A stretch of 64,000 nt of DNA from Lunularia cruciata (Eukaryota; Streptophyta; Marchantiopsida; Lunulariales; Lunulariaceae). The position numbers and the translations under genes were made by a program. The notes below the pieces were generated by a model. The model had not been told where the DNA came from, made no database searches, and saw nothing but the letters and a program-made list of their open reading frames with translations. Location of the stretch: positions 52,032,333-52,096,332 of the forward strand of contig OX419756.1 in the NCBI GenBank assembly GCA_948567375.1, read 5' to 3'. Of the stretch, positions 36,740 through 48,739 are shown in pieces (the stretch's first letter is position 1; the number at the start of each line of letters is the position of its first letter).

Positions 36740-37673
36740 GAGACGAGACGAAATGAGATGGAGGGGACGGGCTGGAGACGGTCGCCGGCGGGAGGATCGA
36801 GGGACGAGTGTTGTGTACGAGATAGTCGGTTGGTTGGGCGGTGAGAAGAGGGAAAGAAGGGAAGGGAAAGCTGAGAAGGTATGCGCGCGGGCGAAATCGA
36901 GGCTGGGTCGAGTAGCGGAGAGGAGAGCAGAGGAGAAGGGGAAGTAGCGTAATGAGCTTGAGGGCTGGAGAAGAAGAAGAAGGAGGAGGGGAGGGACAAG
37001 AGTCCGAGCACAACACTCAACCTCTTTAAACAATCCATCGATTCTGATCAGTCAATCAATCAGGCAATCAATCAATCTGCATCAACTTTGAGGTCCAGAG
37101 TGTTTGTGTGGGTGAATCGCGCTTTAGTGTTTCAATTTCGTGGGTCTGTCTGTCTGTCTGACTCTCTCATTCACTCACTCACTCACTCCACTTTGTGGTC
37201 GCCCACCGGCTCTGTATCGTAGCACTACTAATACATGACTTCTACTTGATCTGTCGACGGAACTCTGCGTGAGTTGACTTTGTTGTGAATGGAGAATTGA
37301 GCTTGTTGCTGCTGTCAATTGTGCAGAGGAGAGAAAGTTAGGGGGCATTCCTTGGCGTGTTTCTTAGGCCGAGAGAGGGAGAGGAACAGAGGGGGTGGGG
37401 AGATAGAGTTTCGGGCTCTGGGTCGTGAGTGTACGAGGTTTCCTTCTCTTCTCTCATTTTTCCTTCCTCTCTCTGGCCCACTCTTTTGTTCTTCCTTTCT
37501 CTTTTCCGGTTTGTCTTTGTGACTAATTGGAGACAGAGGAGAAGGAGTGGAGTTGGAAGGGCAAGGGGTGCCGAGGAATTGGGGTACAGAGAGGTAGTTT
37601 TGGAGAGAGATCTATAGTTTGGGAGGCGAGTTCGGGATCAGAGAGAAAAGGGGAAGAGATAGGTGGGGGCAAG
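36740..37673 (+). promoter_or_regulatory. GC/CpG-rich promoter and 5' leader of the ATI-like gene
   Basis: From about 36740 composition changes sharply to GC- and CpG-rich with strand-biased purine (36740-36990) and then pyrimidine/purine tracts. TGTCTG repeats and a CACT repeat lie at 37141-37190. No clear TATA box is seen; TTTAAACAAT at about 37024 is the nearest AT-rich element. The leader to the ATG at 37674 would be several hundred bases, with short upstream frames. The transcription start is not determinable here. Confidence 0.5.
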
Positions 37674-39302
37674 ATGACAGATGCAAGCAGCGACAGCGAT
37701 GAGAGCGCCGGGAGGGTGCAAGAATGGGAGGTGGTGTCTATGTCGACACTGTCGATGTCAGGATCGGCGAGTAATTGCGCCTGCGAGTCCTGCACAGCGG
37801 GCATGACGGACGGCGGCAGTGGATCGACTGTAGTCAACGGGCCGAATGCCACAACCCTGCTGTCGAACCACTTTGGATCCGCTCGGAGCATCCCCATGCT
37901 GGACGAATTCCTCGGCAGCGAGGCGTCCGAGGATAGAACTTCGGGCCTGGATGAAGATGCCCTCCAGGGGGAATTAGATGGCGATAGTTCTCGGAAGGTA
38001 CCTATAGCAGCAGGTTCGGAGATGGAAACACAAACGGGAATGGATACAGAGGAGAAGTCCATACAACTTGAAGTGGAGGAGAAAGAAGACGAGGAGGTGG
38101 GCGGTGAATCACAGGGTTTTAACTTGCCGGAGATGGATTGGATTGAGCCCTTGCCCCCGAAAAATCATAGCTTGCTGCGAGACGAAGCGGATGCAACCAG
38201 CAGCACTTACAACATGTATGATATCGCTGCATGTGAGGAGAAGAAGAATCCGGAATTGGGTTGTAGAGAGGCTGCAGGTCCTCTATTCGGATCCTGCATG
38301 TCTGCTCCTTCCGCGGCAGCGATTGTAAGCTCGGTAACAGCATTCCGTCCCGGCTTGGGTGATGATCTCATGCAGAGCCCAATTGAAGGGGATGAAAGTG
38401 TGATGTCTGCCAATTGTGTGGTGGAGGAGGAACTAGCTGGTCTAGAGAGGGAAGTCTTGGGTTCTGATTCTGGGTTTAGTAGTTTCCACGAGTCGCCTGT
38501 TCTCACCAAGAAGTTGGAGCTGGATGATAGAGAAGATTCTCAGGAGCGCTTGTTGGGCGAGGGTGCTGAGGACCACGCCTGTGAGGCGTGGTGGAAACGT
38601 AGTGCTGCCCTTTGGTGTGTGCAAACACGACAGGCGAATACTCTCTGGTCTCTGGCGCTGGCCGCAGCCGTGATGGGTCTGGTCATTCTTGGTCAGCGAT
38701 GGCAGCACGAAAGATGCGAGAACAACCATCTGAGACTGCAGCTTTGCTCCAAGGATGAGGTGCGCATTCCTTCTATCAGAAATTTTTCCTTGTTAACGTT
38801 GCCTAGGTTTCTGCTTTATAGCAGGACATATCTGCTTTTGACGTTTACACTTTCTTCCCTCTTTTGCGGATCCTTGTCTTTCTCACACAGCCGTGCCTGG
38901 ATATGTGCTTTATTTGCCCCATCCACATCATGTGCATTTGGGCGGCATCATGTGCATGAACTCAATCTGGAATCGCACTTCAAGGTTCATCTGAGTTTGT
39001 TGCTTTCCTGAAGGATTATCCGGAACTCGCAATTCTGGTCGCAGAACCTTGTCTATGTGATATTTTATAATGAAGTTCTTGAATCATTTCGTTTCACTTC
39101 GCTTTGTACTTGGAATTGGAGCTATTTATCGCGGTCGCTAAACTTCCTTCGTTTTCACGTCATCGTTGTCAATTTCGGCCCGCAGAAAATAAGCCAACTT
39201 ATATTTCAAGTTGCTCGTCTGAAGGATGCGTTGTCAGGACGTCGACGGGTGCCCGTCCTGCGCACTAGCTCTTCCTACAGTGGATTTCGCGAGCGTTTTT
39301 GA
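37674..39302 (+). CDS. ATG8-interacting protein (ATI1/ATI2 family), 400 aa, two coding exons
   Basis: Coding exons 37674-38759 and 39186-39302 join in phase 0 across a 426-bp intron (donor GAG|GTGCGC, acceptor CCCGCAG|AA after a pyrimidine-rich stretch). The first in-frame ATG (GGCAAGATGA) is taken as the start. In Arabidopsis ATI proteins bind ATG8 and work in selective autophagy of ER- and plastid-derived bodies. Matches to the family: EWEVVS at residues 17-22, a WxxV ATG8-interacting motif (W18-V21) at the usual N-terminal place; a long acidic, disordered middle; AWWKRSAALW (about 305-314); one membrane span NTLWSLALAAAVMGLVILGQ (322-341) followed by RW; and a C-terminal part reading CSKDE|KISQLIFQVARLKDA across the splice. 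It is longer than the Arabidopsis proteins because of the middle. No stops or frameshifts. Retaining the intron would end the protein at 39011 without the conserved tail. A possible AATAAA poly(A) signal is at 39727. Confidence 0.93.
38760..39185 (+). other. intron of the ATI-like gene
   Basis: Begins GTGCGC and ends CCCGCAG. The conserved protein pattern of the family resumes exactly after the AG with no change of phase. The intron is clearly more T-rich than the exons around it. Confidence 0.85.
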
Positions 39303-41200
39303 ATATTTTGCTGATCTCCGATCTGAGCCACATCTGTGTCTTTATCTATTTCTAGTGTATGTCCCTTTTGAGCACCTGCAGCGAAGTGTATATGAACGAC
39401 TGTGACTGGATCGCTGGTTGGTACTTGTGTATATCCATAACAACAACGGAGCAGAGCAGAGGTCCCGTAGATTAATCACCTACATACACCAGATATAGCA
39501 GCAGATGGGTGGATGAAGATAATGATGGAAAATTTAGCTGCTTTAGTTGTTTTCGATATCGTCGTTGGAGGATTGGTCGCGCTTTCTGGATTTGCGAGAA
39601 AAACGACGTTAGAGAATTTATTCCATTTAGTGTAGTATAAGCACCAACACATTGCTTGTTATAGGGGAAAGTATCGTCTCGGGTACTTACGTAGAATGAC
39701 CCAAAGACGCGTCTATCACAGCAGAAAATAAACTATCGTGCCCTGCTTCTGAGATGTCACCCCTACTTATACTTAATGATTGTGTATCCGAACGTCCTGC
39801 ACTACAGACGTTACTAGCACTTGTGCCCTATTCTACCCGTCATCTCTTAGATGTCGTCAGATATTGGGTGGTTGTCCATAGCGGACTTGCTCGATTTCTC
39901 TCGTTGAGGTTTTATGGCCACCAGTTCTCAACAACTGCAAAGGAATTTAGTGACACTTGTAGTTTTGTTGCTCGTCCTCGTTGTTTGTGTTGTCGTCTCA
40001 CTTTCGTAGCTTTTGGAAATTAGGTTTCTTTATCTGATACTAGTATGACACGCTATTTCTTGTTTGCCAAATTTTGCGTTGGTTCTGTCAACTTCTGGGA
40101 GTAATTGTGTATGCCCTTGCATGTTTTTCATTGGTTGTAGTTCCATCTTTCCTTCGACTACATTGGTTGTGGCTACCTTCTTGACCAGGACCATTTGCCG
40201 CTATGTTTTGTCTGTGAGACCCTTCCCTAAGTCACCTCATGATTCTACTAAGAAACTCTCTAGAGACATAATTAGACAGATTCTGCATCAGTTGCTACTT
40301 AGAGCCCAATTTGTCAAAGACTTTAGGGTAAAAGCATATATGCCTTTCGCCACATCTCTCGTGCGGAGCTTGAACCACCTGCCTGCTAAGGTGTTTCATC
40401 ATGAGAGCCTCTCCTTCCTCATATGTGTTGGAATTGACGATGCTACGGATGTACTTGTGACCAATGAAGTCTTTTTGCTCTTGCAAGCAAACTACACATA
40501 TCTTATGTAGTTTGCTTGTCTAATGATCCGTCCCTTCAACTTTCTCTTTCCAGAGTTTGTTTGTGAGGAGTCCTTTCATTGAGAATACCCGTCCATGAAG
40601 GATTCCATCGGAGCAGTTTACAACATGCGTCGAATATCGTGGGATTTGGAACTATAGCATCAGTTACACGCACTAATGTAAGAGCACAGTGCCAACATAA
40701 TGTCAAGGTACACCAGACCTCATGGTTAGGAGCCTGCTCTCACCTGTGGTTGCAATTCCCAATGTCAAATCACACCATTGTGCAGTCTAGCACTGCGGAT
40801 ACTAGGGATCTGAGATGAAGAGCCCTCTTGCACCTAGTCCTAGGAAAGTGACTTCCCAACACCCAACCGGGAATTGAGGCGATGGATGCGTCGCTACACA
40901 ACATGCCACGACAAACCCGTTCAGAACCATGTACTGGGAGTACACGCGAAACAGAACGTGAGCTAGTACCTATTGTTACCGCGCATCGTCTTATCAGCGG
41001 TGGATTGAGGTGACAAATGGTAACATAAGATATCGTTCGCAATCAGGAGGGCCCTGGATGACGATTTTGGGAGTGGAACTTCAGCTGTCATTGGCCCTTT
41101 TGGCGGCTGTCTACCTAGATCCTGTAGAAATCATGTGTACGATATAGCAGAAACCAATGGACCATTTATAGCAGACCAATTTCCCATTGTACAGCTGATT
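39303..41200. other. 3' flank of the ATI-like gene, no further gene recognised
   Basis: Contains the presumed 3' UTR (an AATAAA lies at 39727-39732). Frames at 39754-40023 and 40064-40510 (+) resemble no known protein and do not show the exon composition of the ATI gene. Confidence 0.45.
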
Positions 41201-41214
41201 GGCAGATTGGGAAA

Positions 41215-41325
41215 TTGTAACAGAGAAGACAAGGGTGATCGCGCAAAAAAAATGAAGGATGGGAAGACCCCATCAAGCCGGACAAAGGAGAGATGAGAGA
41301 AAGGTAAAATGGGGTTAACCTCCAA
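41215..41325. repeat. short dispersed repeat, copy 4
   Basis: Contains GGTGATCGCGCAAA, GGATGGGAAGACCCCATCAA, GCCGGACAAAGGAGAGA and AAATGGGGTTAACCTCCA, matching copy 1 (33750-33890) over about 100 bp. Confidence 0.65.
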
Positions 41326-41892
41326 TGGAATCTATATTAGAAATCTGCCCTACTACACCTAAGTATTTGAACTATGCGAATCGTGTGATTTATCAACAAT
41401 TGGAGCATCCAAAGAAGTATCATCTACCATGATATTCCTGTGTGCATTGCCTTCAATAGAATAATGGACACATGTTGTCTAGAATATATTACAAGGTATA
41501 AGAGTGAGAATGGTATCCTTTGGCGTTATCCATAGTTCCATATAATTCCAAGTCTAGAGGAACAAAAAAGGTGAACTTGCTGCATGCCTTTATACTTGGA
41601 GACCTTGCTATTTGTTGTTGCATTTGGCACCCATCCAAGGGGATGGGTAATCGATCCTCCCGAAATTGTATTTCGCATAAGGTCTGTAACCACGACGTCC
41701 GCTATTGTCACTTAATCATCTCTGACTAAGTATATATTTTCTTTAACATTTGTCCTTTGCAAAATATACAAACACTCTCTCTAAGCCAAGTATCCACTTT
41801 CTTGTGCCATACCACACACTATTTCCTTAATAGTATCATGGGTAGCTAACCTCTATCTTCCCAAAAGACACAATGTCATACAGATGGTTGTT

Positions 41893-42055
41893 GTATCTAG
41901 TACACTCACAAGTGGATAATGAAAATATAGATAGGTGAACTAAACCTAAACAAAACCTCATCCATATAGACTATTACTGTATCTAGTACACTCACAAGTG
42001 AATAATGAAGATGCAGATAGGTGGACTAAACCTAAATGAAAACTCATTGCTCTAT
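41893..42055. repeat. two-copy tandem duplication, 86-bp period
   Basis: GTATCTAGTACACTCACAAG starts at 41893 and again at 41979. ATAGGTG(A/G)ACTAAACCTAAA follows in both. Confidence 0.85.
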
Positions 42056-42955
42056 AGAAAGTAACTAGTGCAAGAAATTGTAACAAAGATAGCAACTCGA
42101 CTTGACCTGGACCAACATGCCAGCTGATTTGTTTTAGTTGGCAACGAATGTTCGTTGAAAGTCGGAGTCTTCTTGTATTTGAACTGAATTAAATTAAATA
42201 GTTATCCAAAGTCAGAAACCTCAACTGCTTGAATACGAAGATGACACAATTTGGTGCAAGCTCCCGATCTGAGTCCCACCAACTTTGGGGCGAGCTCCCA
42301 GGAAGTTTGGACGAGCTTTGAGGAGTTCAATGAATGCTCAAAATTTTTGGGTTCGTTGAGATCTTACACACTTTCTACTTGTGAAACTCCCTCTGGTTCA
42401 TAGACTCAAGAAACAACGTCTTTCAACTGCATAAATGCGTTCAGCCATCATAGGGAGTCAATTAGATATGGAGAAAGGACAAGACTATTTCTCGTTAGCC
42501 TTTCTAAATCTTATTCAACCTTTGATAGCTCTTCCTTGACATTCATTTCGACATTTTAACAGGAGCTAGAAAATGGGTGGAAATTTCTCGGTGGATAAAA
42601 TATGACACTAGATGTTGGAGACACTGGATGACGCTAGATGTTGGAGCAGATAGTAGTGGAAGAATGGAGTGAGTGCCTCGAGGAACATATCCGACTTCCT
42701 GAGGACGCATGTTTGGATGTCATGCTCGGGTAGTCGAGTCTTATCATGTGGAGTTCCCCTTCTCTGCTGGATATCCTTAAATAATAAGATATTTTTCCAT
42801 AAATTCATAGACGACAATTCCACAATTAAAGAATAGGATAAGTTTGTTCTGACATTCCAATTCTGTGTGCCACATACTAACGTCAAAGAGATCCAAATCA
42901 AAGATAGGAGTTTCTTCTAGTCAAGCTAGAAATGTAGTCGTGAAGCATTGAGAGA
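42056..42955. other. noncoding, nothing recognised
   Basis: No conserved frame. A short direct repeat (ACACTAGATGTTGGAG and ACGCTAGATGTTGGAG) occurs at about 42604 and 42630. Confidence 0.4.
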
Positions 42956-42959
42956 ACCG

Positions 42960-44615
42960 TTGAAAACTGTAACGATATTGATACAAATCTACACATCAAT
43001 TATAAAATGCAAGGAGCATTTAAAGATACTTAGAGATACATTAGAGATACATTTCTATTGACTTCTTATTGTAGATCGAGTCCTCTTAAATGAATAATGG
43101 ATTACCTGCAGTCTAGTATGCAAGTTATAAACCAATGGAACCCTTGGCTTGGCCATTCTTGCTCTCAAATCCTTGCTACTTAAGCTTTTCTGACTTCCTT
43201 GTTAGTATCTCGATGGAATGGAGTTCTTCTCATTGAAAAGTAAGACCTATATATAAGTATTGGGTGCTCTAATACTAACTAGCATGGCCGCTAGGTGCTA
43301 TCTAGCGGCCATCTGCTAACTTTAACTTCTATTATATAAGCGACTAGCTATACCAACCACAACTACCAAATGCCACATGTATTATCATTTGAAATGCAAT
43401 ATCAATATTCCCATTCATTGAAGAAATAACAATACTACACTCACACTTCTAAACTAATGAAACTTATCTCCTTGTAATTTTTTTTGTAAAAATATGTACA
43501 ATTTGATTAATAGTGTTGATGTAACTAAAATAAATCTATTTTCCCTCTTACTATTTTCTTACACAATGATATTGGATCTTTATGTACTTGGTTCTCTTGT
43601 GGAATGTTAGGTTGTATACTAGCTTGATAGCACTTTGATAGTTATTGTACGTTTGTGTTGGATAATCTAGCCCAAATTGTAATTTCTTGTGAGTGATTTA
43701 CATAATTATATTACTTCCTTGGGAAATTAACATACTGTTATATAATTTACACACATTGTAGAAATAACAATGCATTTAGCTACTCCAAGCTAGTAATCCA
43801 CCATTCATCATGAATATGAGAACGCTACATGAATTTCTATTCTTTAAGTCACCTACAAAATTAGCATCACAATACCCTACCATTTGATCCTCCACTAATC
43901 TATAATTAAGAGTACCTTGGAGGTACTTGAAAATTCTCTTCAATGCTTCTCTATATTAAGTTGAAGGATTAGATTAAACTTTACCAACATCATAAGTTAT
44001 GTAAGGTCTTGTACCTATCATGACATAAACTAAACATCCTCATGTTTCTTGATAGTGCACTCTAATTTATTCTCTTTCTTCCACTTGTAATCTAACATTT
44101 GGATATGTAGGAGTAGTAATTGGATATGCATCTCCAAGATTGAATTATTTTAGAATTGACTCTACAAATATTTCTTGAGTCAATTTGATTTTTTGATTCT
44201 CTTTATCACAAAAAATCTGAAGTTTGACATAGAATTTTGCTTCTCCATGTGTAAATTCAAACTCCCTACTAGTGTAATTTAGGATGGTAGCAATGTGAAA
44301 TTTATCCTACCCAAAAGTAATCCATAGTCTACAAAGATAGTGAAGATTATCCTAGATCCATATTACACACAAAGATAATAGAGTTATGATTGCAACCCGT
44401 ATCATACCTCACTAAGAAGTCATCAAACTTCCAATTCAAATTCCTTAAGGCTTGTTGCAAGCCACATTGTTGCTCTTCAATAATCTACAAATAATCTTCT
44501 ACTTTCCAACTTCTTCATATCCTTGTGGTTGCTCCATGTAAATCTCCTCATACAAATCTCCATTAAGAAAAGTTATCTTGATGTCTAATTGAGCTTCCTC
44601 CATATCGTATGTTAT
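42960..44615 (-). mobile_element. Ty1/copia pol remnant, 5' part replaced by element D
   Basis: Minus-strand homology begins abruptly at 44615 inside RT and runs through RNase H to about 43440. The stretch to about 42960 has an LTR-like look on the minus strand (CTTATATAATAG TATA-like box, self-complementary TGGCCGCTAGATAGCACCT), but its edges could not be set. LTR boundaries are uncertain; the pol assignment is firm. Confidence 0.7.
43440..44615 (-). pseudogene. copia reverse transcriptase/RNase H
   Basis: ITFLNGDLYEEIYMEQPQG (about 44580-44520) is the signature copia RT block. Downstream on the minus strand come IFKYLQGTLNYR (about 43945-43905), GYCDANFVGDL (about 43880-43845), YQSAIKL near 43640 where DNQSAIKL is usual, and RTKYIKI with VHIFTKK (about 43595-43490). 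The order fits the end of copia pol. The RNase H Asp of DNQSA is lost and many stops occur. The protein would reverse-transcribe a copia element. Confidence 0.75.
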
Positions 44616-45151
44616 TGTGAAAGACCAAAGAGAGAAATAGGAGAATGGAATATTGGAGTGAAAGATCACATTGGGACTCTTGAATGAGAGAAACTCCGGA
44701 TGCTTAACATGAGCTTGGACTTTGGTATTTATAGGGAACATACAAGGCTCTTGAGAAGCTTCCTAAAAGCAACCTTCTTAGAGTGCAAGCCCAATTAATC
44801 AGGAAGTTTCTCAAGAAGCTTCCTTCTAGAAGTTGCCTACTTGGCATGCAAGCTAAGCTAGTTGGGAAGCTTCTAGAAGTTTACTACTTGGAATGCAAGC
44901 TAAACTAGTTGGGAAGCTTCTTGGCTTCCTTCTAGAAGCCACCTACTTGGTGTGCAAGTTAAGCTAGCTAGGAAGCTTCCCAAGAAACTTACTTCTAGAA
45001 ATCACCACTTGGCATACACATTACCTAATATTTAGAAGATACCAAGTAGTTCCCTAGATGCTTCTAGAATATTCTTATAACTCTTGGCTAATTTTGCCAA
45101 TTTGCTACTTTGTTAGTTTTGACTAATTCATCTGTAAACTCCATATTGTTA
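44616..45151 (-). repeat. LTR of element D with expanded U3 tandem repeat
   Basis: About 536 bp, the longest of the family. Units starting with (A)CTTGG/CTTAGA + xTGCAAG lie at 44777, 44839, 44886, 44945 and 45007, spaced 62, 47, 59 and 62 bp. Each has GAAGCTTC and TTCTAGAAG palindromes. Confidence 0.85.
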
Positions 45152-45478
45152 TATATTCTCTCACCGCTAGTTGGTAGCCTATTTGTCACCATGAAAGCTT
45201 GGAGATCCTAGATAGCCATTTTTGCATTTTGGAGATGAGAAAGAAGCTCCTAAGTGGCATCATGAAAGGGATATCTTTTCCAAAGGACTTTGTACTCAAT
45301 ATATTATTGGCGGCAATGTTGAATGTGATGATGTGCAAGGATGCAATCAACTTTATACTCCCCATGATTTTTGATAGGAAGTGGAAGATGAAGGAGTTAA
45401 ATATGAGAGGAAAAGGAAGATGGATTAGAAATAAAGGATTTCAACTTGGAAATATGAAACACAAGATGGATTTTGTCA
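44616..45478 (-). mobile_element. A-family element D: 3' LTR plus 3' end of internal region
   Basis: An LTR (44616-45151) is followed by 45152-45478, which parallels 2316-2650 of element A (polypurine tract, chromodomain end, integrase tail). The remainder of the element is absent beyond about 45478. It abuts the copia RT, so D inserted into the copia element and later lost its 5' portion together with the copia 5' part. Confidence 0.78.
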
Positions 45479-47182
45479 TGTCAATTGTAGCATTGAACCT
45501 AGATTGCTCGGACTCTAGAATAGTAGTGTTTGTAGTGAAAAGTATTTTGGTAGATACTCATAGATTACTTGTTAACGGTCAAATTTTGTGTTTGGTGTAC
45601 TAACTACATGGTGGGGCCCACCGTCACTTGCACCATTTGCATGGTCGGATGTGCCATCAATGGGACCGTTATGGTTGGAGACCAAGGGGCATACTTTTGA
45701 AGTGTAGCTCTAGAGAGCTCACTTTTTTGATGTTGAGCCTTTGAGTTCTTGGCTATGATGGACAAAGGCCAGTGAGCATCATCTAGATTCTCTTGGCTAA
45801 AGTGGGTGTGGCATGATTGTAATTAGTGCCTAGTTGTTGGCAGATTGTTGAATGATAGATCAAGTATTGATCTGATTGAGTGTGATTCAAGTTGTGTGAA
45901 TAAATTGATTATATTAGGGAAGTGAGGTCAAAGGGAAATCGGGTGCAAGGACTAAGGGCGTTGGTGGTATCTCCAAGTCTTGCTTATCGTTGGTAGCTTG
46001 GTCGTGGTCCATATTTTCTCTAAGAGTGACCGTGTGTAGAAGATCTTCAAATTGATGCAAATTTGGTAATGAAGCATATAGTGTGTGGAAGCACTAGGTA
46101 ATTTTCATTGAGAAGATAGTCAATTTCAAGCAATGGTGTTCGTTTTGAGCTCAAGAGGTGAAAGCAAGACCAATTTGGTGCAAATTGAGCTTGAAGTGCA
46201 AAATTGAAGGTGGAGTTGGGAGTCCATTCTCTTGAATTTGTGATTTGGAGAACCTTGTCTTTTCAATTTGACTCAAATAGAGAGTTAGCAGATGATTTGG
46301 CGGTCAGCCAATTCTAAGGGTTTATGTCAAATTTTGGCTTGAATTTATGTCAAATTTTGGGCTCAATTTGGAGAAGCTTGGCCAGATTTGGAGAGGGCTC
46401 AAAGTGGCAAGAAGAAAGGCTTCATTTGACTGTTAGAGGCATAGGGCCATGAGAGGCTATCAAGGCATAGAAAGCTAGCTTGCTAGCATGAGGCTAGCTA
46501 GTGTAGAAAAGTTTTTGGTCATTATTTGGCAAAATCTATCCACCTTGCTAGATTGTGTGCAATAGGATTTGACCCCTAGATCTTTGGTTCTTAAACTTGT
46601 GCCCTAGCCAATTGGTACACCCTCACTTGTTGGCCTAGTGATTATTCCATTGTTATCTATGCACTTGTAGCTTTGGCTAGGAGAGACAATTTGATTCTGT
46701 TCTTGGTGATCTTGGTAGCTTAAGAAGTAAATAACTTGTATTATATCAAATGCCAAATGGTGGTAGAGTCAGTTTGGTGTTGATTTATGAGATGGAAGGT
46801 TTTTGTTGAGATTTCTTGTGATTGGATCCCCTCCATTCTCTACTTCTTGTTTGTGCGAGGTGCCTTGACTTTAGAGCATTGGTGCTCTAGTGTGCTCTAG
46901 TGTGCTCTCAGTAGTGAGGTTGGAGTGATGACAAGTTAGACTACCTGTGCTTCTCTTTGGTGAGGCAAGAAATGATGACTTGCAGACCGTGAGAGTTGTG
47001 ATCGTAGGTACAAGTTGCCCTTTCTTCTAGTGTAGTTGTCATAGTTACACTAGTGGGTGTTGGCACTCGGTGGTGATTCTTGGTGGGGTACTTACAGTGG
47101 TTATGATTATAGGTTGTAGTTTTTGGTTACTTTGTCACTACAGAGTTCTTTGGGAATTCTGTAGGAAATAGCGCTATAGTAA
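45479..47182. other. no gene recognised
   Basis: Long T/G-rich plus-strand sequence with a few short direct repeats (GTGCTCTA at about 46884-46908; TTATGTCAAATTTTGG at about 46321 and 46346). It may be leader or 3' UTR of an unknown element cut by LTR-R at 47183. Confidence 0.35.
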
Positions 47183-47868
47183 TGTAAGACCTATTTGTGC
47201 ATGTGTTTGTATTATGATATTTAGCTTGGTATTACAAATACTTGATAGATATTATTTATATAGAGATAAAAGATGGTTTTCACATTAGTCATGATTAGCT
47301 AAAGTTAGTCATAGCTAAGATAGTGGGGACTTTACTTTAGAGGAAAAGATGAGTACCACTATTTGGGATTCTAGTGTGTTGACTTGGTGTTATTCCTAGG
47401 TGTTTGGCTTTGAGGAAAGAGTTGAGAACTCTTGGGTCCACAAGCCTTTTTGTTTTGGATTCTTCTATAGTCCAAAGGATAGCCCATGTGAAGGAATCCT
47501 TGACTTAGTAGTAGGGTCAAGATAAGATCACATGCTACTGGAATATGCACATGTGAATGGATATTTCTTTCTACTTTTTGACTTTACTTGACTTTTAGCC
47601 TAATAACTTGAGTTACCATGATAATTAGTAACTTTGGTGCGTAACTATTTCACAAGTATATAAACAAGAGGTGAAGAGGTACTCATCATCCTTTCATTTG
47701 CAACTATCTCTCTCTCATTGAGTTCTCTAGTGAACAATGTCTTGAGTCTTGGAGTGTTAGCCTTGGAGGAGTATGATAGAGTTGGGGTTCCTTGCCTTCT
47801 TAGTCCATGATGTGCTACCATAATAGCCATCAAAGGTTCATCCTGAGTGAGAGATAGGCCGGCTCACA
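47183..47868 (+). repeat. LTR-R copy 2
   Basis: Begins TGTAAGACC and ends GGCCGGCTCACA, with a TATATAAAC box at about 47659. It is nearly identical to copy 1. Flanks AGTAA and ATACG do not match, so either the duplication has decayed or this is a recombinant LTR. Confidence 0.87.
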
Positions 47869-48010
47869 ATACGCAATGGGTTTACTTGGAGTGGCGCTTG
47901 GTATTAACTTGTATCTTAGGTCCCAATGAGAGAGGAGATTGACTCTAAGTTGAAGTTTGACACAAGAGTTGATTCAATTGAGAGTGCATTTGGTGTGTTT
48001 GCACCATTGT

Positions 48011-48411
48011 TGTAACAATATGGAGTTTAGTGACAAAGTTAGTTAGGGCTAACAAAGTAGAAAATAAACCAAATTAGCATAGAACATTCTAGAAGTATCT
48101 ATAAAACTTCTCAAGAAGCTTCTTGGCTAGCTTAGCTTGCATCCCAAGTAGATAGCTTCTAGTAGCAAGCTTTTAGAGAAGCTTAGCTTGCACGCCAAGT
48201 AGGCGGTTTCTAAAAGAAAGCTTTTTGAGAAGCTTCCTGGTTAACTCGGCCTACATTCCAAGAAAGCAACTCAAGAAAGCTCCTTGAGAAGCTTCTCAAG
48301 AGCCTTGTAAATACTGAAGTTCATGCTAGGTATTCAAAATTTCCCATATTCAAGTGTCCAAATGTGATCTTCCATTCTCTTATTTCACACTTTGGTCTCG
48401 GTCTTTTAAAT
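48011..48411 (+). repeat. 5' LTR of element C
   Basis: Begins TGTAACAATATGGAG and ends GGTCTTTTAAA, where the family has TTTTACA. It matches the solo LTR at 31140 in the same orientation. Confidence 0.9.
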
Positions 48412-48412
48412 T

Positions 48413-48427
48413 GGTATCAGAGTAGGA
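48413..48427 (+). other. primer binding site of element C (tRNA-iMet)
   Basis: TGGTATCAGAGTAGG lies one base inside the LTR. It matches the standard plant TGGTATCAGAGC site in 11 of 12 bases and anchors the LTR end. Confidence 0.85.
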
Positions 48428-48739
48428 ACGGAATGGATGGAATTTAGGGAACCGTTGGCACTTTTTCATCTAGGTACTACCCAAGAATTGTTTCACATAG
48501 TTCATCATCTTATGCTTTGGGTAGGATTTTTTGAATACAATGACCTTGTTTGAAGAACCCTTGGTGCTTTTGGTTGTAACTTATAGAGAACAATGGATGT
48601 GTTGCATCTATGTGTTAATAAATTAGATAAATTTCAGGTGGTATGATGGAGTAATAACCATGGTAGTAATGCTCAAGGTTATTATTGCTATGCAGCTACA
48701 AATCAAGCACCTTGCTTGATTGTTGGATGAACAAGATCA

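Noticed and set aside
36611..37038. Three overlapping minus-strand frames of 120-140 aa
   Set aside because: They are Pro/Ser/Leu low-complexity readings of the purine-rich promoter of the ATI gene, in three frames at once, with no family resemblance.
37527..37673. N-terminal extension of the ATI-like protein by 49 residues
   Set aside because: It would need a TTG start. The first ATG in frame is 37674, and the family's WEVV motif lies just after it.
38760..39011. Reading of the ATI exon 1 frame straight through to 39011
   Set aside because: This is the intron. The conserved C-terminal sequence resumes only at 39186 after a good acceptor.
45199..45603. 134-aa plus-strand frame
   Set aside because: Antisense of the chromodomain end of element D; the same shadow exists opposite element A at 2376-2675.
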